From the NCBI GenBank assembly GCA_910588595.1, contig CAJUQU010000053.1, positions 1 through 17,299 of the forward strand: a DNA stretch of 17,299 nucleotides, in the 5' to 3' direction. Under the pieces are notes generated by a model. It did not search any database, was not told the origin of the DNA, and saw only the letters and a list, made by a program, of their open reading frames with translations. This document shows positions 6,817-12,821 of the stretch, piece after piece. The translations under genes and the position numbers were made by a program. The stretch comes from an uncultured Lachnospiraceae bacterium. GTDB taxonomy: Bacteria; Bacillota_A; Clostridia; Lachnospirales; Lachnospiraceae. Numbering within the stretch: the stretch's first letter is position 1; each line of letters opens with the position of its first letter.

Positions 6817-7998
6817 TCAGCTTCTGTGATCTTTATACATTTTCGCAATACTGATCTTTTCCTCAGATGAATCAATCTGCATGTATGCACTGCCATCCAA
6901 AGCATGCCAGATATTGCCATAGGAATATTCATCGCCAAACAAAAGCATGTTTGTGTATGTTTGTGTCTCCGGTTCGATACACCATATTCCGTTTCTCGTA
7001 GATACGATAATCAGATCATCCAATAGCATATAAGCAAATTTTCCGCCCATCATCTCGAGGGAAATACATTCCAGCTGCCCTGACTGGTAATCATATAACC
7101 ACAATTCATCATCTGACTCATAGGATTCTCCCCAGATGCAGAATTTTTCATTTGCGACCGGATGCATTATTTTTGATGGCGTCAATAACGTAATCTTCCC
7201 ATTTTTTTCCCTGTCTTCAATATAGATACTGCTAGTTTTAAAATATTTTTGTTTTGCACCATCAGGAGCGTGCATTTCATAAGTACATATTTTGCCGTCA
7301 ATAATGGATATCTGTTCATACGGTGACGCCAGATCCAGTCCCTCTTTTTCCAGCTTTATTTCTTCCTTTTTGATATCATAGCTATAAAGTTTGATTGGAT
7401 GTTCATCCTTTTCCACATCGTCCTGATCATACCAGTAAATTTTCTGTTCTGTCAGATTTGGGATGATATCCCAGAGCTCGCCTTCTGTATCTCCATCTGA
7501 AAAGATTGTCTCTGCCACGCTGTCCTTTTCTGTCAATGACAGCATTTTGATACGCCATGACACATTCTCCAGTCTCGGGTACTCCTCCCAGATCAGTATC
7601 TTCCCATCTGTACATAGATCCGTAATCGCGATGATGTCTTCCGCCTGGTACAATATTTTTGTTTCTCCAGACTGCATATCATATGACATCACCTTCGTGC
7701 GATGCTCTGCTGTCGGTTCTATGGCTCCTTTCCCTTCATGGTCTGTCAAATAATCAATATAGTCTGCTTCATAATATACCATATCATCATATACAGCCCA
7801 AGAAGAAACATATGCGTGTTCTGGTATCGGAACATCTATAATGCCCAGACAAACCTGCTCTTTAAGATGGTCCGATTCTGTGTAGCTGACCATTTCTTTT
7901 TTCTGTTCCCGGAAATCAAAAAGGCTGTCGTCCTTGCTGCCACAGCCTGCAATACTGACTATGAACATAAGTATTAGCGCTATATACCGTTTTCCCAT
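6817..7998 (-). CDS. Predicted lipoprotein with beta-propeller-like repeats (393 aa)
   Basis: The N-terminus MGKRYIALILMFIVSIAGC is a lipoprotein signal with lipidated Cys19. The mature protein has recurring segments in which a Tyr/Ser-rich strand reports a value, followed by a turn and an Asp/Gly/Lys loop (for example VMSYDMQSGETKILY, YSYDIKKEEIKLE, LWLYDYQSGQLECISLE). This pattern is typical of DUF5050/TolB-like or WD40-like beta-propellers in clostridial surface proteins. Such proteins usually bind other proteins or ligands, and no catalytic motif is seen. The start lies 17 bases after the C39-like gene stop, with an AGAGAG purine site, so the two form an operon. Its partner may be the secreted peptidase. 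The propeller call is inferred from repeat rhythm and not from a recognised signature. Confidence 0.75.
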   Translation of the reverse strand: MGKRYIALILMFIVSIAGCGSKDDSLFDFREQKKEMVSYTESDHLKEQVCLGIIDVPIPEHAYVSSWAVYDDMVYYEADYIDYLTDHEGKGAIEPTAEHRTKVMSYDMQSGETKILYQAEDIIAITDLCTDGKILIWEEYPRLENVSWRIKMLSLTEKDSVAETIFSDGDTEGELWDIIPNLTEQKIYWYDQDDVEKDEHPIKLYSYDIKKEEIKLEKEGLDLASPYEQISIIDGKICTYEMHAPDGAKQKYFKTSSIYIEDREKNGKITLLTPSKIMHPVANEKFCIWGESYESDDELWLYDYQSGQLECISLEMMGGKFAYMLLDDLIIVSTRNGIWCIEPETQTYTNMLLFGDEYSYGNIWHALDGSAYMQIDSSEEKISIAKMYKDHRS

Positions 7999-8015
7999 AA
8001 ATTTACTGCTCTCTT

Positions 8016-8789
8016 TTAATAAATTAAATATCTGTCTGATTCTTTGTTAATACTATTGAAAGCTTCTGATAATGGCACATAATGAATACCATAATATGCA
8101 TCATTGTTATTGCAGTCGGCAATTCGAACTATATCTGTGGTTCTATTGATATAATCAAGGCTTAAATAATGTCCTGAAGCATGTCCGCCATAATATCCAA
8201 TGTATTGCGTCCTGGCATGAAGAATCACTGGCTTACAATTCGTCAGGGACTTTGCCACGTAATCTTCAAATGTCGATTCCTTCAAATTCTTTCCCTGTAC
8301 ATATATGTAGTTTGCGCTGCCATGATAATATTTGTTCAATGCGGCTGCTGCCTGATATACTATCAGATGTCCCTGCCCATCAACATTATATTCATTATCA
8401 AGCGTTGCAATTTTATCGGCATTGGTGGAACCTGTCACATTTCCCTGACTATTTAAACCATACAATGTCTGCAATACAGTCGTGGTGCCACAATTGTAGT
8501 TTTTGGTCTGTTTTATGTTGGTTACAGATTGATAACATTCATTTCCACCGCCGCCAGCAGGGGCTATGCCACTTTCAATGCGGCTTTTTAAGACATCTTT
8601 TAAAAACGTTTCCGCATACTCTTCCCCATATTCGCTCCTCATAAGTTTAAACTGCTCATCATCTTTGTACTCTTCGTAAATACTCTCCAAATCAGGGACT
8701 GTTGGATTCTCTGCGGCAAAGACAGTTGATGCATTTGTAAACAATAAAACCACTGCTGTAAAAACAGATACAATTCTCTTTATATTCAT
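8016..8789 (-). CDS. Secreted C39-like cysteine peptidase
   Basis: A 257-residue protein with a clear signal peptide (MNIKRIVSVF, hydrophobic core, cleavage about VFA-AE at 25-26). A short acidic helical segment (30-75) and a glycine-rich linker (79-82) follow. The C-terminal domain (about 85-250) matches the Peptidase_C39_2/papain-like pattern: Gln94 and Cys100 in QTKNYNCGTTT, His207 in GHASGHYLSLD, and Asp225 in RIADCNN. Family members are cysteine peptidases; some cleave after double-Gly leader sites in bacteriocin maturation, but free secreted ones in Lachnospiraceae are mostly uncharacterised. AGGAGG about seven bases upstream fixes the start. It is the first clear gene of a minus-strand operon with the propeller-like lipoprotein. 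Its 437-base leader contains hairpins, a BlaI-type dyad and a possible small peptide. Confidence 0.85.
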   Translation of the reverse strand: MNIKRIVSVFTAVVLLFTNASTVFAAENPTVPDLESIYEEYKDDEQFKLMRSEYGEEYAETFLKDVLKSRIESGIAPAGGGGNECYQSVTNIKQTKNYNCGTTTVLQTLYGLNSQGNVTGSTNADKIATLDNEYNVDGQGHLIVYQAAAALNKYYHGSANYIYVQGKNLKESTFEDYVAKSLTNCKPVILHARTQYIGYYGGHASGHYLSLDYINRTTDIVRIADCNNNDAYYGIHYVPLSEAFNSINKESDRYLIY

Positions 8790-8809
8790 TTAAAATCCTC
8801 CTCACAACT

Positions 8810-8835
8810 AAAATAATACGAAACAGTATTATTTT
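8810..8835 (-). repeat. Perfect 10-bp inverted repeat ahead of the C39-like gene
   Basis: AAAATAATAC (8810-8819) and GTATTATTTT (8826-8835) are perfect complements around a six-base loop, just upstream of the ribosome site of the C39-like gene. The arms are AT-only except for one pair. It could be an operator or an RNA hairpin acting as a weak attenuator; the 3' arm on the minus strand ends in TTATTTT. It differs from the BlaI-type dyads at 9129 and 10978. Confidence 0.5.
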
Positions 8836-8848
8836 CATCTGATGTGCT

Positions 8849-8893
8849 CTAAAATTTTCCACCACTACAAAAGCAGCTCAAATCAAATCCAAT
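8849..8893 (-). CDS. Candidate leader peptide of 14 codons with a non-standard start
   Basis: AAAGGGGGTGATT (minus strand, 8908-8896) is nearly fully complementary to the 16S 3' end, with one mismatch, so a ribosome should bind here. Seven bases later an ATT opens a frame reading (I/M)GFDLSCFCSGGKF and stopping at 8849. A TTG one base further on would give only four codons. ATT starts are rare but known (for example infC). The peptide has two Cys and a GGK ending, reminiscent of small modified or signalling peptides, but no family was recognised. It would be the first product on the transcript that also carries the secreted C39-like peptidase. The strong ribosome site is visible, and the peptide is inference. 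Confidence 0.22.
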   Translation of the reverse strand: MGFDLSCFCSGGKF

Positions 8894-9128
8894 GGAATCA
8901 CCCCCTTTCTTAAAGGATATAAACAGACAATTTTATACCCTGTTTATTTATATATAATGATTGATCTTTGCCACGCTTGTTGGTCTTTACTTTTCACTAA
9001 TTTTGAAGTGTTTTAAATTGAGTGCAGAATTATTAAAGCCCCAAAATGTATACATGGCATGAACAAAAATCAAACATAATATATCAAAATATTTTGGTAA
9101 TCCATTTTAAATATGTATTTAAAGCCTT

Positions 9129-9144
9129 TATTATATTTATAGTA
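9129..9144 (-). promoter_or_regulatory. Second BlaI-type operator (15/16 match to the blaI promoter dyad)
   Basis: TATTATATTTATAGTA differs from the perfect dyad at 10978-10993 (TACTATATTTATAGTA) at a single base. A match this long within two kilobases, in the leader of the next minus-strand operon, suggests that the BlaI-like repressor also binds here. No strong -35 was found next to it on either strand, and the site lies 340 bases from the C39 start. Confidence 0.5.
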
Positions 9145-9161
9145 CATACATATTATTTTTT

Positions 9162-9201
9162 CACCTTGCATTTACACAACAGCTCAGATAAATGCAAGGT
9201 G
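9162..9201 (+). terminator. Terminator-like hairpin oriented for plus-strand transcription
   Basis: CACCTTGCATTT (9162-9173) and AAATGCAAGGTG (9190-9201) form a perfect 12-bp stem around a 16-base loop. On the plus strand it is followed by TCTTTATTTTGTTTTAATT, a good U-rich tail. On the minus strand the stem is followed by A residues, so it is not a standard terminator for the BlaR1-like gene. No plus-strand gene precedes it. Confidence 0.5.
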
Positions 9202-9226
9202 TCTTTATTTTGTTTTAATTTCCTCC

Positions 9227-10591
9227 TTAATGTGGACAAGATTCATATGTAAGTGTTGATATTTTTTCGCCCTTTATTAAATCCCCGCATTTTGTACATC
9301 TTTTAGAATCATATGCTGCTATGGTACAGCTCCCATCAGAATATTTTGTATGCTGGTAACTGGTTACTGCCTCATAAACATGTTTACATATGCTCCGTTC
9401 TTGATCGTCTGTATGTTTGTTATAGCATATATTACCATTTTCATCTATATACACTTCATCGCCGTGACTAAAATCTATAGGTTTTTCTTCAAAGGGATTT
9501 TCTTTTAAAAGATTTTCTTCCCCTTTCGGAATAATCAGATATGTATCCAAGCCCTTCCAACTACTCCCATCATCATCCTCCCAAATAGCGCATGGTTTCT
9601 GATACGCCATTGCCGGAATGCTGCTGCCCAGCACACATACAGTCATGAGGATCACTGCCATCCCCTTTTTCCAGACTTTCTTTCTCCCTGTTCCCATAAT
9701 CCTCTCCATCCTTTTCCTCAATAAACTTTTTGATATCCCAAGTGACGGCATCAATATCATTGAATGGCTGTCACCCTGCGATGCGGTCATGATACATCTG
9801 ATATAATCCGCTTTTTGCTTTTTCGTCCTGCCCTTTAGTGCTGCCTCGTCACTGATCATCTCACTGACTGCAACCATCTCCCGAAACAGATAATGCGCCA
9901 GCGGATTAAAGATATGTACTACAATAACACCAAAGCAGAAAAATCTTTCTATGGCATCCCTGCAGGACACATGGTTTAATTCGTGAAGGAGCACTTCACC
10001 CAGTGAATCCTGATATCCATGATAGTCCACAGGAAGTAAGATGACTGGCTTTACCAGTCCCACAGTCACAGGCGAAACAACACAGGGCGAGATACCCACG
10101 GCCACCTTTTTTCCCGTGCCTTGATCTTCTATATAATGATGGGTGCTGTCTAAAAATACCATCTTACGTTTGCATTGCAGGCTGATCCTGATATACAGCG
10201 CGATCCATGTAATTAATGCAATTATGCATACTGTCAGAACAGTCCTGATCGCGGGTATGTACTTTTCATACCCCGTAATATAGACCAGTTTCCCTTCCGC
10301 ATCAAAAACAAGCATACTTTTCCATAGATCTGTTCCGTTGAAGGCATTTATTTCTTTTATGTCATGGTTTTTTGGAAAGCTGACTCCTGCCACAACCTCC
10401 AGCAGCATCCTGGCCACACCTTTCAGTTCCGCAGCCAGCCACGGAACAGGCAGAAGATAAAAAATGATATTGGTCCTGAGCAGCCATCTTTTCCATTTTA
10501 ATGGCAGCTCATATGACAGAACGGTGTTAAACAAAATATACATCAATGTACAGATACTTCCGCACATTATCATATGTACATATAATCTCAT
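9227..10591 (-). CDS. BlaR1/MecR1-like M56 metalloprotease sensor without a penicillin-binding domain
   Basis: The chosen start is ATG at 10591, giving 454 residues; it overlaps the blaI stop as ATGA, with GGGAG six bases upstream. A GTG at 10603 is possible. Membrane helices lie near 5-25, 40-57, 116-136, 213-233 and 311-330. The zinc-protease motif HELNH is at 203-207, with a further Glu in EMISDE (244-249). In BlaR1, signal binding outside triggers this protease, which leads to loss of the BlaI repressor. The usual C-terminal beta-lactam-binding domain is absent. Instead there are about 124 outer residues ending in a Cys/His-rich module (Cys402, His404, His414, Cys422, Cys432, Cys435, Cys452, His454; KRCTKCGDLI) that looks like a zinc ribbon. 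It therefore probably senses something other than a beta-lactam. The signal is unknown. Confidence 0.88.
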   Translation of the reverse strand: MRLYVHMIMCGSICTLMYILFNTVLSYELPLKWKRWLLRTNIIFYLLPVPWLAAELKGVARMLLEVVAGVSFPKNHDIKEINAFNGTDLWKSMLVFDAEGKLVYITGYEKYIPAIRTVLTVCIIALITWIALYIRISLQCKRKMVFLDSTHHYIEDQGTGKKVAVGISPCVVSPVTVGLVKPVILLPVDYHGYQDSLGEVLLHELNHVSCRDAIERFFCFGVIVVHIFNPLAHYLFREMVAVSEMISDEAALKGRTKKQKADYIRCIMTASQGDSHSMILMPSLGISKSLLRKRMERIMGTGRKKVWKKGMAVILMTVCVLGSSIPAMAYQKPCAIWEDDDGSSWKGLDTYLIIPKGEENLLKENPFEEKPIDFSHGDEVYIDENGNICYNKHTDDQERSICKHVYEAVTSYQHTKYSDGSCTIAAYDSKRCTKCGDLIKGEKISTLTYESCPH

Positions 10592-10956
10592 TGTTTCTCC
10601 CACTCCTTCAGCATCTGCCGCAATGCTTCAATCTCCTTTTCATCCGGCTTTTCCCCGCCGCTTAACATTGCCAGCATTTTTGCACATGATTCTCCGTAGT
10701 ACTTGACCAAAAAACTACGAGTCGCCTCTTCCAGATACGCTTCCCTGGTAATGGCTGGAACATACCGTTTGAACCGTTCTCCTTCGATTGCCCTCACCAG
10801 ATCCTGCTGCTGCATCTTGACCAGGAACGTATTGAGGGTCTGCTTTTTCCAGTCTTTTTGTGTTCTCGCGTTGAAATCATCCAAAAGCTCTCCCAGAAAT
10901 ACCGGCTCTCCTTTTGCCCACAATGTTTCCATGATTTCCAATTCGGCTTCTGTCAT
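10588..10956 (-). CDS. BlaI/MecI/CopY-family transcriptional repressor
   Basis: A 122-residue protein of normal length for BlaI. It starts MTEAELEIMETLWAKGEPVF, the family's winged-helix opening, and has the recognition-helix region KKQTLNTFLVKMQQQDLV followed by the wing (AIEGERFKRYVP). The C-terminal helices (about 75-122) form the dimer domain. Such repressors bind dyads at their own promoter and are cleaved or released when the BlaR1-type partner is activated. AAGGAG lies upstream of the start at 10956. The stop overlaps the BlaR1-like start by four bases, so the pair is coupled. The dyad at 10978-10993 lies 21 bases upstream and should mediate autoregulation. With the second dyad at 9129-9144, the C39-like operon is a plausible further target. 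Confidence 0.93.
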   Translation of the reverse strand: MTEAELEIMETLWAKGEPVFLGELLDDFNARTQKDWKKQTLNTFLVKMQQQDLVRAIEGERFKRYVPAITREAYLEEATRSFLVKYYGESCAKMLAMLSGGEKPDEKEIEALRQMLKEWEKQ

Positions 10957-10977
10957 ATTCCTCTTCTCCTTAACATG

Positions 10978-11017
10978 TACTATATTTATAGTATAATAGA
11001 TACAGGAGAAAATTCAA
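10978..11017 (-). promoter_or_regulatory. Promoter and operator of the blaI-blaR1-like operon
   Basis: On the minus strand TTGAAT (11017-11012) and TATACT (10995-10990) are separated by 16 bases. The -10 overlaps a perfect dyad TACTATA-AA-TATAGTA (10993-10978), an arrangement typical of BlaI/MecI operators, where the bound repressor blocks polymerase. The promoter call is by eye, and the dyad is exact. Confidence 0.7.
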
Positions 11018-11048
11018 TACTTTTATTAGTCAAAATCCGGTTTTCCTG

Positions 11049-11270
11049 TCACCTCCACTTTTTCCAGATATTCGGCTGATAACCTGCCGTAGCCTGTTTT
11101 CGATTTCTTACAACAGGGGTTTTCAGAACCTTCTGGTTTTCAAGTATTTTTTCGTCTTTGTCCTCATCTGCGGTATATTTTATCAGTGCAAGCAAATCCT
11201 TGTCCCTGCACTTTTCGTCAAGAAGATTCCCAATGCCGCCCACTGCCTCGGAATGTATTTTTTCTTTATT
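11049..11270 (-). pseudogene. C-terminal fragment of an ArsC-family (arsenate reductase-like) protein
   Basis: From residue N-K-E-K the frame reads SEAVGGIGNLLDEKCRDKD, then LLALIKYT, LENQKVLKTPVVRN and ATAGYQPNIWKKW. This resembles the C-terminal two thirds of small ArsC-family proteins of Firmicutes (thioredoxin fold, with the K-T-P-[IV]-V-R-N core). The N-terminal part with the redox Cys is missing, so the product would not be a functional reductase. It is joined in frame to an unrelated sigma-factor-like fragment upstream, and no ribosome site precedes it. The family call is from memory of the pattern. Confidence 0.6.
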
Positions 11271-11309
11271 CCGGTTCCACATTGGTTGTTTACAACCGTG
11301 CCACTCGCC

Positions 11310-11417
11310 CCGCTGCCTTTCCGGCAGGGATGACAGTGCTTTATATAAAGTCTCGCTCTCCACCGCACAGGGCAGCCTGTCCGCATAAAGCACGAAAGAA
11401 TCGGACGGGTATGCATC
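11310..11417 (-). pseudogene. Fragment of a sigma-70-like factor of the mobile-element type
   Basis: The frame reads DAYPSDSFVLYADRLPCAVE and SETLYKALSSLPERQR. This resembles the region before the sigma region 4 helix-turn-helix in small sigma-like proteins carried by conjugative transposons, which typically have D-x-Y-P-S and ALxxLPERxR. The segment stops resembling the family right after ERQR, so the DNA-binding helices are gone. An upstream stop follows about five codons before DAYPS. It is a short relic that suggests a former integrative element here. Confidence 0.5.
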
Positions 11418-11588
11418 CCTGCGACCTGACAGTCAAGAAGGACGGCAGAAATGCTTATAAAGGCGATATTTTTTACCCGTTTGAATTATTAAAAAAATTG
11501 CAAATCATAGATAAAACTGATACTATTACTGTAGACACTAAAAAGAAAGTGAACCAGAACCCAAAGGAAAATATGGAAAGGAACAACT
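11418..11588 (+). promoter_or_regulatory. GNAT gene leader with candidate promoter (11498-11526)
   Basis: TTGCAA (11498-11503) and TACTAT (11521-11526) are 17 bases apart, with TGA before the -10 resembling an extended -10. They lie 62 bases upstream of the GNAT start. A plus-strand frame through this stretch (KKDGRNAYKGDIFYPFELLK, open to 11620) looks protein-like but has no start of its own and may be another relic; its family was not recognised. Confidence 0.35.
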
Positions 11589-12050
11589 ATGGATATCCAC
11601 ATTCGGAATGCAACTATTGACGATTATCAGACCGCGGAGGCAATCATGCGGCAGGTGCAGCAACTGCACATCGATTGGCGCCCGGACATATACAGGCACA
11701 GCGAAATTGTACTTCCTGCAGATATATATGAACAGGCACTTCGCGATCGGACCTTTTTTGTCGCAGAGTGCGGGGGACATGTGGCAGGGATCATGATGAT
11801 CCTGTACCGTCACATTGAGAGCACAAACCAGGTGACAAGAGATGTCATTTTCATTGACTCGATGGCAGTGGACGAACAATATCGCGGAAAAGGGATCGGG
11901 CATGCGTTCTTTGATTTTCTGAAAGAACTGAAACGGCAAAAAGGGTGTGACGGAATCGAACTGCAGGTGAATGCCAGAAATAAAGCTGCCTATCAGATGT
12001 ATGTCAATTGCGGATTTACAGAAAAATCCATCAATATGGAATTGCTGTAA
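11589..12050 (+). CDS. GNAT-family N-acetyltransferase
   Basis: A 153-residue protein, standard for the GNAT fold. The N-terminus IRNATIDDYQTAEAIM is the usual opening strand and helix. Strand 4 (DVIFIDSMAVDEQYRGKGIG, 85-104) ends in the acetyl-CoA pyrophosphate loop Q/R-x-x-G-x-G, here R99-G-K-G-I-G104. The ending LQVNARNKAAYQMYVNCGF (125-143) is the classic N-x-x-A-x-x-x-Y-x-x-x-G-F pattern of this family. It would transfer an acetyl group to an amine of a small molecule or protein N-terminus; the substrate cannot be told. AAAGGA about seven bases before the ATG supports the start. A promoter candidate lies 62 bases upstream. It stands alone on the plus strand before the DUF3788 gene, 213 bases away. 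Confidence 0.9.
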   Translation: MDIHIRNATIDDYQTAEAIMRQVQQLHIDWRPDIYRHSEIVLPADIYEQALRDRTFFVAECGGHVAGIMMILYRHIESTNQVTRDVIFIDSMAVDEQYRGKGIGHAFFDFLKELKRQKGCDGIELQVNARNKAAYQMYVNCGFTEKSINMELL

Positions 12051-12263
12051 GATTCTGGGCGTGATGCCAATACTTTTCAATGTGAAGTATCAATGCCATA
12101 AGCATATGCTGTACGGAGAAGAGGGCATATGGAGAAGAGTGCATATATAGAAGCGGCACTGACAGCACCTACAGATGCGGTGCGTCAGGAGTTCGATTCG
12201 ATGTTATTGACAGTCGAATTGAAGAATCTATTACTTGAAAAGGAAGAACTAAGGAGAGAAACC

Positions 12264-12683
12264 ATGATCGATCTACAAGATAAGGATTATTGTCCTGCCA
12301 TTGAAGAAATAGGGGAATATATCCAAAATCCGGTTTTCATGCAGTTTTGCTCGGAAATCAGCAGTACCTATAATTGTAATGCGAAAATAGAATACAGCTC
12401 ATGTAGTTGGGAAAAGGGCTGGAACATTAAATATAAAAAAGCAGGGAAGTCTTTATGTACCATCTATCCAAGAGAAGGGTTTTTTACAATATTGGTTGTC
12501 GTCGGAAATAAGGAAAAACCGCATGTTGAAGAAATCCTTCCAGGCTGCACGGTTGAATTGCAGAATATATATCATCAGACACAAGAAGGGAACGGGCAGA
12601 AATGGATGATGGTAGACTTAGCAGATAAAAAACATCTGTATGACGATATCATGCGTTTAATACAGATCCGCAGAAATAGTTAG
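12264..12683 (+). CDS. DUF3788-family protein
   Basis: With the ATG at 12264 (AAGGAGAG about six bases upstream) the protein has 139 residues, the usual size of DUF3788 proteins. It shows the family's recognisable core: a helical start (PAIEEIGEYIQNPVFMQFC), then IEYSSCSWEKGWNIKYKKAG, KSLCTIYPREGFFTILVVVG (a sheet) and the C-terminal QKWMMVDL. The function is unknown; members are small cytoplasmic alpha/beta proteins often found singly near acetyltransferases or regulators. The frame stays open 45 codons further upstream to an ATG at 12129 (MEKSAYIEAALTAPTD...), which would add a short helical extension. That start has a poorly spaced purine run, so it is less likely. The pairing with GNAT is only positional. 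Confidence 0.82.
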   Translation: MIDLQDKDYCPAIEEIGEYIQNPVFMQFCSEISSTYNCNAKIEYSSCSWEKGWNIKYKKAGKSLCTIYPREGFFTILVVVGNKEKPHVEEILPGCTVELQNIYHQTQEGNGQKWMMVDLADKKHLYDDIMRLIQIRRNS

Positions 12684-12821
12684 ATTGTGATGATGTCTCA
12701 TTAAGGGTTGTGGCGATCACATTTCGGGGAATGTTTCTGTTTGATTTATACAGAATGTAAAATAAGAAGGATTGAATAACGTAAGAATTGATGGGCGTGT
12801 GAACATGGATAGGTAACTGCA

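Larger units (their letters stand above)
8790..9226. other. 437-base AT-rich leader region between BlaR1-like and C39-like genes
   Basis: It contains, from BlaR1 towards C39, a 12-bp perfect hairpin (9162-9201), a BlaI-operator-like dyad (9129-9144), a weak promoter match on the minus strand (GTGGCA, 16 bases, TATAAA around 8950-8977), the strong ribosome site at 8896-8908, and an inverted repeat (8810-8835). No convincing standard gene is present on either strand. The plus-strand frame 9046-9252 runs through the hairpin and has no ribosome site. Confidence 0.55.

Noticed and set aside
9046..9252. 68-codon plus-strand frame
   Set aside because: It has no ribosome site, runs straight through the 12-bp hairpin and overlaps the 3' end of the BlaR1-like gene. 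It is rich in Phe, Ile and Tyr only because the DNA is AT-rich.
9227..10956. BlaI/BlaR1-like pair as a beta-lactam resistance operon
   Set aside because: No beta-lactamase or penicillin-binding protein gene is in the window, and the sensor lacks the penicillin-binding domain.
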